NCBI GenBank assembly: GCA_937873155.1
Contig: CALMVZ010000038.1
Location: 1-64,000, forward strand
Direction of reading: 5' to 3'
Source of the DNA: an uncultured Bacteroidota bacterium
GTDB lineage: Bacteria > Bacteroidota > Bacteroidia > B-17B0 > Aurantibacillaceae
DNA: 64,000 bases
The position numbers and the translations under genes were made by a program. The notes below the pieces were generated by a model. It was not told the origin of the DNA. It saw only the letters and a program-made list of their open reading frames with translations, and ran no database searches. This document shows, one piece after another, positions 1-8,240 of this stretch (positions are counted from its first letter, which is position 1; every line of letters begins with the position of its first letter).

Positions 1-2832
1 GGTGGAACAGGTCCTTATAATTTCTTATGGTTCCCTACTTTAAATAATACACCAAATGTAGGTACACTTCCTCCGGGAACACATACCGTACAGATCACTG
101 ATAATTTAGGTTGTATCACAACATTAACTACTAATATCACACAACCTCCTGCTTTAACAGCTGCGATCTCATCTACTAACTCTAACTGTACACAGGCAAA
201 TGGTCATGCTTGTGTTGTAGCCGGTGGTGGTGCAGGTGGTTATACCTATCAATGGACAAGTAATCCTTTATTCACTAACTCTTGTATCAATAATGTTGTA
301 GCAGGCGCGTATACTGTAACTGTAACAGACGTTAACGGTTGTACAATAAATGCAATTGCAAACATCAATGATATTGCAGGTCCAAGCGTTGCCGTAACAG
401 CAACTACTGCGGTACTTTGTTTCGGTGGCAGCAACGGTTCTGCAAATACAAATATTTCCGGTGGTACAGGAACGATCAGTGTGTTGTGGTCTTATTTAGC
501 ACAAACATCTCAGAACGTAAATAATTTACCGGCAGGTTTACATTCAATTACCATTACAGACGCGGCAGGTTGTGTTGCTTCAGCTTCAGTTCTTATCACA
601 CAACCGACGCAATTGAACTCAGCTATAACAAATGTTACAAATGTATCTTGCAGCGGATCTAACAACGGTTCAGCAACTATGTTAGTGAATGGCGGAACAC
701 CGGGTTACACTTACTTGTGGTCGCCAAGCGCACAATCTTCATCAATGGCTGTAAGTATGGGGCCTGGTACTTATACTTGTTCTGTAACAGATGCAAACGG
801 TTGTCCTACTTCACAAACAGTAACTATTACACAACCGAATCCGTTAACAATAACAAGTTTCTCTGTTACTAATTTAACTTGTAACGGAAATAATACCGGC
901 CAGATCCAAACAACTATATCAGGAGGTTCTCCTGCTTACACTTTAGTATGGTCACCGGCTCAACCTGCAAATGCAGTGATCACAAACCTGGCGGCAGGTA
1001 CTTACTCGTTATTAGTAACAGATACACAATCATGTACAACAACAGGTGTGTATGTTGTAACAGAACCTGCAGCTCTTTCTTCTGCCGCAACAGCAACACC
1101 TGCTACTTGTGGTAATGCAAATGGCAGCGCAACTGTAACAGTGAATGGCGGAACTCCGGGTTATACTTATAACTGGAATACACCAACAATACAAACAACA
1201 GCAATTGCTACGGGTATGGCAGCAAACACTTGGAGCTGTACTATTACAGATAGCAAAGGTTGTATCATTACACAATCGGTAACTGTTCCTAATGCTCCGG
1301 GCCCTGCTAATGCAACAACAAGTTTCACTGCACCATTGTGTTTCGGGCAACAGAACGGATCGATGGCTGTTAACTTTACTTCAGGTACTTCACCATATAC
1401 ATTTATCTGGAATAACCCAAGTGCATCTACAACACAAACCGTGAACGGTGTTGGTGCGGGCGTTTATTCAGCAACAGTAACAGATTTTTATGGTTGTACA
1501 ACGAATGCAGTTGTTAACGTTACTCAGCCAAACATCTTATTACTGAATATCAGTCCTGATGTGACAATTTGTTACGGCCAGTTAACACAGATCTATGCAG
1601 CGGGTGCTGGTGGAACTCCGGCTTACTCTTATACATGGAATGTCGCTTCACTGAATGGTGGCGGCCCTCATGCTGTTACTCCGACTGTTACCACTCAGTA
1701 CATTGTTAATATGAGTGATGCAAATGGCTGTACGGTAAATCCGAAAACGATCAATGTGAACGTAACTCCTCAGTTGTTAGCAACAGGTGGTATGGCTACA
1801 CGTTGTGATGGTAAAACAGTTAATTTAAGCCCTACGATTACCAGTCCCGGTAATGGTGGCCCTTATACTTATAACTGGACAGGAGGTTCAACATCATCTA
1901 ATATTACTGTGACTGCGAGTTATCCTACATCACCAAATATTTATACTGTAACTATCAGTGACGGATGTACAGTGCCTGATGCAACAGCTATCTTCACTGT
2001 GAATGTGAATCCATTACCGAATGGTTCATTTACAGGGGATATACTAAAAGGCTGTGCACCTTTAGGTGTGAACTTTACAGCTTTATCCAATGTACCGGGT
2101 GCGGTTTACGAATGGCATATGAGCGGTGGTACGGGGTCGAATGAGAATGGTAGTCCGAAATACTGGATCTTTGATCAGGACGGACAATATACTGTTCAAT
2201 TAACGATCACAAATCCATTGACAGGCTGTAAGAAAGATACTACTGCAATTAATTATATTGAAGTTTATCCTGTGCCTATCGCAGAATTCATTGCTAATCC
2301 ATGGGAAAGTACGATCCTGGATCCGATCATCAGCTTCACAAACTTATCAGTAGGTGGTACAAGTTACTATTGGGATTTTGGTGATATCGATGATCCGTTA
2401 AATAATACTACAGTAATGCATCCGTCGCACGCCTATGAAAATGCAGGTGTGTACAAAGTGTGGTTAGTGGCCTTCAATGATAAAGGTTGTAAAGATACTG
2501 TGATGCACACTGTTGAGATCTTAGGTGAATATGCATTGTATATCCCTAATACATTTACACCTGATGGAAACGGATTGAATGATATCTTCCAGCCGAAAGG
2601 TGTTGGAATTGATGAAGAATCGTATAAAATGTACATCTTCGACCGCTGGGGCGAGATCATCTTCACCAGTGATGAATTCCGTAAAGGGTGGGATGGTAAG
2701 GTAAAAGGTACAGACAAGCAGGCTGAACAAGGTGTTTATACATACAAGATCTTAGTGAAAGATTACCAGGGAAATGTTCATCCTTATATCGGTCATGTTA
2801 ACTGTTTACCTCGACAAGAGAAAGTAGATTAA
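1..2832 (+). CDS. SprB-repeat/PKD adhesin with T9SS type B sorting domain (5' end outside window)
   Basis: The frame is open from base 1, so this is the C-terminal 943 residues of a larger surface protein; the GTG at 481 is internal. The first ~650 residues are tandem SprB-like units of about 80 residues, each with a Cys, a 'NGSA/GGTPGY.Y.W' segment and a 'T(V/I)TD..GC' segment. Two PKD-like domains follow (the second has YYWDFGD). The end carries the gliding-motility-associated C-terminal domain (IPNTFTPDGNGLNDIF, then FDRWGE and GWDG), which is the type B T9SS export signal in this phylum. The likely role is a cell-surface adhesin or gliding/biofilm protein. Near-identical DNA in neighbouring repeats makes length variation by recombination plausible. 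A strong terminator follows. The family call is confident; the ligand is unknown. Confidence 0.93.
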   Translation, partial: GGTGPYNFLWFPTLNNTPNVGTLPPGTHTVQITDNLGCITTLTTNITQPPALTAAISSTNSNCTQANGHACVVAGGGAGGYTYQWTSNPLFTNSCINNVVAGAYTVTVTDVNGCTINAIANINDIAGPSVAVTATTAVLCFGGSNGSANTNISGGTGTISVLWSYLAQTSQNVNNLPAGLHSITITDAAGCVASASVLITQPTQLNSAITNVTNVSCSGSNNGSATMLVNGGTPGYTYLWSPSAQSSSMAVSMGPGTYTCSVTDANGCPTSQTVTITQPNPLTITSFSVTNLTCNGNNTGQIQTTISGGSPAYTLVWSPAQPANAVITNLAAGTYSLLVTDTQSCTTTGVYVVTEPAALSSAATATPATCGNANGSATVTVNGGTPGYTYNWNTPTIQTTAIATGMAANTWSCTITDSKGCIITQSVTVPNAPGPANATTSFTAPLCFGQQNGSMAVNFTSGTSPYTFIWNNPSASTTQTVNGVGAGVYSATVTDFYGCTTNAVVNVTQPNILLLNISPDVTICYGQLTQIYAAGAGGTPAYSYTWNVASLNGGGPHAVTPTVTTQYIVNMSDANGCTVNPKTINVNVTPQLLATGGMATRCDGKTVNLSPTITSPGNGGPYTYNWTGGSTSSNITVTASYPTSPNIYTVTISDGCTVPDATAIFTVNVNPLPNGSFTGDILKGCAPLGVNFTALSNVPGAVYEWHMSGGTGSNENGSPKYWIFDQDGQYTVQLTITNPLTGCKKDTTAINYIEVYPVPIAEFIANPWESTILDPIISFTNLSVGGTSYYWDFGDIDDPLNNTTVMHPSHAYENAGVYKVWLVAFNDKGCKDTVMHTVEILGEYALYIPNTFTPDGNGLNDIFQPKGVGIDEESYKMYIFDRWGEIIFTSDEFRKGWDGKVKGTDKQAEQGVYTYKILVKDYQGNVHPYIGHVNCLPRQEKVD

Positions 2833-2853
2833 GATTAACTATATTGTGTAAAG

Positions 2854-2893
2854 AGCCCCTGAAGCGTACTTGTTCTGCTTCAGGGGCTTTTTT
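2854..2893 (+). terminator. Rho-independent terminator after the adhesin
   Basis: A perfect 12-bp stem (AGCCCCTGAAGC at 2854-2865 pairing with 2877-2888) and an 11-base loop are followed at once by a run of six T. It lies 21 bases after the adhesin stop and separates it from the Sia-like operon. Confidence 0.93.
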
Positions 2894-2935
2894 GTTCCTA
2901 AAAGGCTTTAAATAGTAATAGTTTAATTACTTTAT

Positions 2936-2943
2936 TATATTTG
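2936..2943 (+). promoter_or_regulatory. Bacteroidota -7 promoter element (TATATTTG)
   Basis: An exact match to the TAnnTTTG -7 consensus of this phylum, 11 bases before the ATG of the SiaB-like gene and downstream of the preceding terminator. If transcription starts 4-7 bases after the motif, the leader is only a few bases long. I see no good -33 TTTG, so the call rests on the -7 match and position. Confidence 0.5.
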
Positions 2944-2953
2944 TTATAAAGGC

Positions 2954-3493
2954 ATGAATCCCGGCAATTCCGTCATACACGAGATCTATCAGTACATGAA
3001 TGATAAAGGCGTTGTCATCTCTTACCTGGGTGGCTTTAACCAGGATGTAGTTAACTCTTTACTGGGTTCTGTAAAAAAGATCGTGAATGAGTCGGAATTG
3101 GATTTCCGGACTAAAAAACGTTTTTACGCTGTGGCTGCTGAATGCCTGGATAACGTGAACCGGTATAATTATGAAGCGCCCGGTAGTAACGGTTTCACGA
3201 AAACTTTTTTCAATGTTTCAAGTGATGATAATTTCTTTATTATCCAGACAGGAAATTATATTCATAAAGATCAAAAAACAATTTTAACTGAGAAGTTGGA
3301 TAAGGTGAACTCACTGAACAGGGAAGAACTGAAAAAATTCTATCACGAAAAATTATCTGAAAGCCCTGCACGCGGAGGCGGATTGGGAATAATTGACATT
3401 TCACTGCGTACCGGCTGTAAGATCGCTTATGATTGTAAGCCTATCGATGGTGATGTTTACTTTTTTGTTTTACTAACTTCTATCAAAAAATAA
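2954..3493 (+). CDS. SiaB-like protein kinase (DUF6272)
   Basis: This 179-residue soluble protein has no signal peptide or membrane segment. It looks like the DUF6272/SiaB family: a GHKL-type ATPase fold with an N-box-like stretch AAECLDNVNRY near residues 57-67 and a glycine-rich ARGGGLGI segment near residue 140, expected to bind ATP. In Pseudomonas aeruginosa, SiaB phosphorylates SiaC and the PP2C phosphatase SiaA reverses this. The next gene, 3 bases downstream, is SiaC-like and PP2C-domain genes follow, which strongly supports the call. No SiaD-type diguanylate cyclase is nearby, so the output is unknown. The gene begins just after a TATATTTG element. Confidence 0.85.
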   Translation: MNPGNSVIHEIYQYMNDKGVVISYLGGFNQDVVNSLLGSVKKIVNESELDFRTKKRFYAVAAECLDNVNRYNYEAPGSNGFTKTFFNVSSDDNFFIIQTGNYIHKDQKTILTEKLDKVNSLNREELKKFYHEKLSESPARGGGLGIIDISLRTGCKIAYDCKPIDGDVYFFVLLTSIKK

Positions 3494-3496
3494 TTT

Positions 3497-3901
3497 ATGG
3501 ACGCTATTATATTAGAACCTACAGCAACCACGCCGAAAGTAATTATCGATCCTTCGAAGGATAAATTCGAGATCTCGGGGGAATCACGGCCTGAGAATGC
3601 TGCTAAATTTTATACGCCCATCATCGCCTGGTTCGATAATTATAAATCTGTGCTCTATTTTCAGAAGGAAAGTTTTGGGAAAGCGAAGTCAGTGAACATG
3701 GATTTTAAATTAGAGTACTTCAATTCAACATCTGCAAAATTCATTCTCGATATATTCTACCAATTGGAAAAAATAAAAAAGGATGGTTTTGAAGTAGAAG
3801 TGATCTGGAACTACGATGCCCGTGATACCGATATGAAAGAATCCGGGGAAGAATTCTCAAGTTACGTTCCCGGGTTAGCAGTGAAGTATGTTGAATACTA
3901 A
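3497..3901 (+). CDS. SiaC-like regulatory phosphoprotein (DUF1987)
   Basis: This is a 134-residue cytosolic protein of the DUF1987/SiaC family, seen in the N-terminal TPKVIIDP and FEISGESRPEN segments and the central LEYFNSTSAKF motif. In SiaC of P. aeruginosa the equivalent motif carries the phosphorylated threonine; here the candidates are Ser77, Thr78 and Ser79. It is expected to be the switch protein, phosphorylated by the upstream kinase and dephosphorylated by one of the downstream PP2C proteins. It starts 3 bases after siaB-like and ends 8 bases before the first phosphatase, so the genes are surely co-transcribed. Its partner in this organism is unknown. Confidence 0.88.
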   Translation: MDAIILEPTATTPKVIIDPSKDKFEISGESRPENAAKFYTPIIAWFDNYKSVLYFQKESFGKAKSVNMDFKLEYFNSTSAKFILDIFYQLEKIKKDGFEVEVIWNYDARDTDMKESGEEFSSYVPGLAVKYVEY

Positions 3902-3909
3902 AATCATTT

Positions 3910-6129
3910 ATGAGGAAAATAGCGTTTGCTATATTGATCTTTATCTCACAAGTTGTCAGCTCACAAAGCAGGCGCGTTCTTGATTCCTTATTAACTTTAA
4001 TTAAAAACAGTTCTGTACAGGATACGGTGCTCGCTAAACATTATAACGAGACCGCTTATGCATTCAACCGTATAAGTATTGATTCTTCAAAATACTTCGC
4101 AGAAAAGGGCCTTCAGCTTTCTACAAAATTAAATTACAAAAGCGGAATTGCCGGAGCGAATAATGCTTTAGGTATCTATTATCACATGACATCGAAATTC
4201 GATGATGCTATTGCTTATTATAAAAAGGCAAAGGATATTAAAGAATCAATCGGCGATAAGAAAAGCGCAGTAAGTTCACAGAACAATATCGGTATCATTT
4301 ATTATCTGCAGGCTAAGTATGATATGGCGCTCGCTACTTTTAATGCTTCATTACGGACACAGGAAGGAATGAAAGATAGCACTGGTATTCCTAATACTTT
4401 AAATTATATCGCCTCAGTTCATTTCTTTCTTTCTAATTACGAAAAAGCTTTAGGGTATTATTTAAAATCGCTCGGATTGTATAAAAAGACTAACGACAAA
4501 CCGGGAATGGCACAGGCATATAACAATCTTGGGATCATTTATAGTTCGCTCAACAATGAAGAAAAGGCTATTGAGAATTATACCAGTTCACTTCAGTTAG
4601 CTAATGAAATAGGAGCAAGAGATCTCGTTACAACAGCTTATAATAACCTTGGAACCGTCTTTCAAAAAAGAAAGAATTATCCGAAAGCATTGGAGTATTT
4701 CACAAAAAGTCTCAGTCTATCGAGGGAACTAAAATTAAGTGAAGGTATTGCGCAGAATCTGGAAAGGATCGGGATGGTAATGCAGGAGCAAAATAAATTA
4801 CCGGAAGCACTCGTAAAGTTTGAAGAAGCACTGGATATGCAGGAAAAAGCCGGACAGGTTTATAGTACAGCCAATATATTAATGTCGATGGGTAGTGTTT
4901 TAGCTAAATTAAACAGATCAGCTGATGCAGCTAAGTGTTACGACCGGGCTTTAAAAATTGCCCAGGAGATAAAAGCAAAGAACCTGATCGCCGATATTTC
5001 TTTTAATTATGCAGGATTATTGAAACAGAATAAAGATTATAAGAAAGCTTATTTCTTCATGACACAATATTCTTCTATCCGGGACAGTATTTTAAGTGAT
5101 GAGAAAAATAAGAGCATGGCTGAGATGCAAACACGCTTTGATACTGATGCAAAGGAGAAAGAGATCGTTCTGTTAACTAAAAATAAAGATATTGAAGAAC
5201 TAAAATTAGGAGAGCAAAAAGAGAATATTGAGAAGCAAAAAGTTACCATCTATGCTTCGGGTATTAGTATTGTTTTGGCTCTTGCTCTCGCTTTTTTTGG
5301 TTACCGAAGTTATGCTGAGAAGAAAAAGACCAATATTATTCTGGAAGAAAAGAATCGCGCCATCTCAAAGCAAAAAGAGATCTTAGAAATAAAAAATAAA
5401 CAGATCACCAATAGTATTGTGTATGCAAAAAGTATCCAGGATGTTATTTTACCGTCTGATGAAGTAGTTAAAAAGCAATTACCGGATTCTTTCATTTTAT
5501 TTAAACCCAAAGACGTTGTCAGTGGAGATTTCTATTGGTTAAATGGAGAGTATATTGCAGCTATTGATTGTGTCGGACATGGGGTTCCCGGTGGTTTTAT
5601 GGCTTTACATGCTTATAACCTGATAGAACGTATTGCAAAGGAGAATAAAAACGCTTCCCCGAATCTGATCCTTGATCAGTTAAACAAGCAGGTCATTGAA
5701 TCGCTCCATCAGAATAACGATCACACATCAGTAAAACACGGCATGGATCTTGCTTTGCTGAAAATAAAAGGGAATAAGATAGAATATTCAGGAGCGAGAA
5801 ATCCGCTTTTAATTGTTAGTCCCGCTAAAGAACTAAAAGAAGTAAAGGCAGACAAAATGTTTGTTGGTGGCGCTCTTGGTAATTTTACGAATAATATTCT
5901 GGAGGTTGAGAAAGGCAGCATGCTTTATGTTTTTACGGATGGGTATGCTGATCAGAAAGGTGGCCCGCAAAATAAAAAATTCTTTATCAGTGTATTGAAG
6001 GAACTGTTGGCGTCTGCATCAGATAAGAATACAGAAGAGCAAAAAGCCATACTCGATAAAACATTTGAGGAATGGAAAGGGAAGAATGAACAAATGGATG
6101 ATGTGTTAATTGTCGGCATCCGTGTATGA
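3910..6129 (+). CDS. TPR-TM-SpoIIE/PP2C phosphatase, catalytically intact (SiaA-like role)
   Basis: 739 residues: signal peptide (1-18), about nine TPR motifs (to ~390) predicted periplasmic, a membrane segment near 446-467, a charged coiled coil (~470-510) and a C-terminal SpoIIE-type PP2C domain. The phosphatase residues are present: Asp540 in SGDFYW, Asp553 and His557 in DCVGHG, GMDLALL, Asp677 in FTDG and Asp731 in the final MDDVLIVG. It is therefore likely an active Ser/Thr phosphatase, predicted to dephosphorylate the SiaC-like protein in response to a signal or partner sensed by the TPRs. The architecture differs from Pseudomonas SiaA, whose sensor is not TPR-based. It overlaps the next gene by 4 bases (ATGA). 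Confidence 0.88.
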   Translation: MRKIAFAILIFISQVVSSQSRRVLDSLLTLIKNSSVQDTVLAKHYNETAYAFNRISIDSSKYFAEKGLQLSTKLNYKSGIAGANNALGIYYHMTSKFDDAIAYYKKAKDIKESIGDKKSAVSSQNNIGIIYYLQAKYDMALATFNASLRTQEGMKDSTGIPNTLNYIASVHFFLSNYEKALGYYLKSLGLYKKTNDKPGMAQAYNNLGIIYSSLNNEEKAIENYTSSLQLANEIGARDLVTTAYNNLGTVFQKRKNYPKALEYFTKSLSLSRELKLSEGIAQNLERIGMVMQEQNKLPEALVKFEEALDMQEKAGQVYSTANILMSMGSVLAKLNRSADAAKCYDRALKIAQEIKAKNLIADISFNYAGLLKQNKDYKKAYFFMTQYSSIRDSILSDEKNKSMAEMQTRFDTDAKEKEIVLLTKNKDIEELKLGEQKENIEKQKVTIYASGISIVLALALAFFGYRSYAEKKKTNIILEEKNRAISKQKEILEIKNKQITNSIVYAKSIQDVILPSDEVVKKQLPDSFILFKPKDVVSGDFYWLNGEYIAAIDCVGHGVPGGFMALHAYNLIERIAKENKNASPNLILDQLNKQVIESLHQNNDHTSVKHGMDLALLKIKGNKIEYSGARNPLLIVSPAKELKEVKADKMFVGGALGNFTNNILEVEKGSMLYVFTDGYADQKGGPQNKKFFISVLKELLASASDKNTEEQKAILDKTFEEWKGKNEQMDDVLIVGIRV

Positions 6130-8240
6130 GAGAACGATTGACATATTTGTTTTTCTTTTTCTGTTGTGTATGCAATTCGCAATCCCATTTAGATTCCCTC
6201 AATAAGGTTCTGCAAACTGTTTCTAATGACACAGATAAAGTAAAAACACTTTTGCAATTCTCTCTTTTTTATGGCAGCAACGATCCTGAAAAGGCATTTG
6301 AGTACAGCGAAAAAGCTGTAATGATCGCTGAGAACCCGAATTATAATCTCACCAATAGATCAAACAAACGAATTGCGGGCTCAGCTTACAGAAGTAAAGG
6401 AGTTGCAAGTTATTTTTTAGGAAATTATTCGCAAGCGCTAAAATTATTACAAGCTTCACTAAAGCTAAGCGAAGAAGCCGGCGACAGACCAGGATGCTCG
6501 AGTGCTTTTGGCTGGTTGGGAAATACATATTATAGCAAAGGTGATTTCGAAAAAGCATTACAGTTCTTACTAAGTTCGCTTAAATTACAGGAAGAATTAA
6601 AAAATATCGCAGGTGTTGCAGGGTCTATGAATGGCATCGCAAACATCTATCATATCCGGAAAGAATTCAATAAAGCGTTGGAGTATTATTTCAAATCCCT
6701 CGAGATGCGGAAGAAATTAGAGGATCAGGTCAATGTCGCTTATACTTATAATAACATAGGGCTCGTTTATGCCGAGGCGGATAGCCTGGATAAATCACTT
6801 TTCTATCATTTAAAATGTTTACAGATCGTAAAACATCATGATGATAAGAAAGGAATGGCGAACTCTTACGGAAATATTGGGAATGTTTACCTGAGACAAA
6901 ATAAATACAGTGATGCTTTGGCTTACCTTAACAAGTCACTCGCTATATCAGAAGAGATAAGTGATAAGAATGGAGTTTGTGCTTCGTATTATGAAATTGG
7001 CAAAACCTACGAAAGCTCTGGTGATCATAAAAACGCTATCATTTATTTTGATAAAAGTTTAGCGTTAGGAAAGGAAATCGGAGATAAGGATGCTGTCAAG
7101 GATAACTACCGCGAGCTCGCCGGTATTTATTCGGGAAGCAATGATCATAAGAAAGCAATGGAGTATTACGAAAATTATGCTTTACTCAAAGATTCGTTGC
7201 TAAATCAGGGCAATGATGAGAACATGCAGGAAATGCAGGCGAGTTTTGACACAGAACAAAAATCAAAAGAAATAGAATTATTGCAAAAGGATAACAGTAT
7301 CCGCGAATTGCAAATTAATACCCTGGAAGCAAGCATTCACCGTCAACGAATAGTTATTTATGCAGTTATCGGAAGTTTGCTTTTAGCAGTAGCACTTATA
7401 ATTGTTGTCCTTCGTGGAAATAAGCAAAGAAAGAAAACAAATCTCGGACTTGAAAGAAAGAACAAGGAAATTGAATTACAGAAACGATTGATAGAAGAAA
7501 AGAACATGCAAATTACAGACAGTATCGATTATGCCAGTTCTATTCAAAATGCAATTCTTCCCACAGAAGAGAATATCAAGATGTGTTTTCCGGATTCTTT
7601 TGTTCTGTTTTTGCAGAAAGATGTTGTTAGTGGGAATTTTTATTGGCTTCAGGCCCCCGCCGGCTCCCAAAAAGGGGGAGAGAAGAAGACGGTCGATAAT
7701 TGTTTGTTTGCCGTTGTGGATTGTTCAGAAAAAGGCGTGCCCGGAGCTTTTATGAGTGTGATGGCTAACGGAATGTTGGAAAGTAGTGTTGACAATACAA
7801 CTATCAATGAGCCGGGTGTAATTCTTGATGAGTTAAACAAAACTGTGAAGAGATTGAATATGCCTGTTAAATTTGGTTTAGACCTCGCTTTAATGAATTT
7901 TGACCCAAAGAAGCAGGAAGTGAAGTTTGCGGGAACAAATACGCCTTTAGTAATTGTTGGGAAAGACGGAACGATAAAGAAATTGGCTCCTGATCCCAAA
8001 AGAATTGGAAATGCTGATCAAAACTTTAATTCTTCTTCAGCAAAAGTGAATAGAGGCGATATGATCTATTTGTTCACGAATGGTTTTTCAGAACATTATC
8101 CGGTTTTTTTAGATTTGCTTGCTTCTATCTGCGGATATGATTCCCAGGAACAAAAAGAAAACCTGAACCGGGAATTCCAAAAATGGAAGGAGAAGCATGA
8201 ACAAATGGAGGATATACTTGTAATTGGCGCCCGTGTATGA
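6126..8240 (+). CDS. TPR-TM-PP2C paralogue with degenerate active site (probable pseudophosphatase)
   Basis: 704 residues with the same plan as the gene before: signal peptide, TPR array to ~370, membrane segment near 407-428, coiled coil, SpoIIE-type domain. The active site is broken. The SGDFYW aspartate is Asn504, the G-H of DCxGHG is Glu535-Lys536, and the FTDG aspartate is Asn652; Asp532 and Asp696 remain. With two of the four expected metal-binding aspartates gone, phosphatase activity is unlikely, yet the frame is open and the fold motifs are kept. A 12-16 residue insert (APAGSQKGGEKK) follows FYW and is encoded by a palindromic repeat. Both ends show 4-base ATGA overlaps. It may sense through its TPRs and bind SiaC-like protein without catalysis. 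Confidence 0.83.
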   Translation: MRERLTYLFFFFCCVCNSQSHLDSLNKVLQTVSNDTDKVKTLLQFSLFYGSNDPEKAFEYSEKAVMIAENPNYNLTNRSNKRIAGSAYRSKGVASYFLGNYSQALKLLQASLKLSEEAGDRPGCSSAFGWLGNTYYSKGDFEKALQFLLSSLKLQEELKNIAGVAGSMNGIANIYHIRKEFNKALEYYFKSLEMRKKLEDQVNVAYTYNNIGLVYAEADSLDKSLFYHLKCLQIVKHHDDKKGMANSYGNIGNVYLRQNKYSDALAYLNKSLAISEEISDKNGVCASYYEIGKTYESSGDHKNAIIYFDKSLALGKEIGDKDAVKDNYRELAGIYSGSNDHKKAMEYYENYALLKDSLLNQGNDENMQEMQASFDTEQKSKEIELLQKDNSIRELQINTLEASIHRQRIVIYAVIGSLLLAVALIIVVLRGNKQRKKTNLGLERKNKEIELQKRLIEEKNMQITDSIDYASSIQNAILPTEENIKMCFPDSFVLFLQKDVVSGNFYWLQAPAGSQKGGEKKTVDNCLFAVVDCSEKGVPGAFMSVMANGMLESSVDNTTINEPGVILDELNKTVKRLNMPVKFGLDLALMNFDPKKQEVKFAGTNTPLVIVGKDGTIKKLAPDPKRIGNADQNFNSSSAKVNRGDMIYLFTNGFSEHYPVFLDLLASICGYDSQEQKENLNREFQKWKEKHEQMEDILVIGARV
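7650..7687. repeat. Palindromic GC-rich insert in the PP2C domain (copy 1)
   Basis: A C-run and G-run element (AGGCCCCCGCCGGCTCCC, then AAAAAGGGGGAGAGAAG) forms a CTCCC/GGGAG hairpin. It sits in frame right after the SGNFYW codons, where the first paralogue goes directly from FYW to the next strand. A diverged copy lies at the same place in the third paralogue. Its composition is unlike the AT-rich flanking sequence. Confidence 0.6.

Noticed and set aside
481-483. GTG 481 as the start of the first adhesin
   Set aside because: The frame is open and repeat-coding back to base 1, so this codon is internal and the gene begins before the window.
1030-1350. Minus-strand Cys-rich frame inside the SprB repeats
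   Set aside because: It is a shadow of the repeat-coding plus strand; the apparent Cys pattern mirrors ACA/GCA-rich codons.
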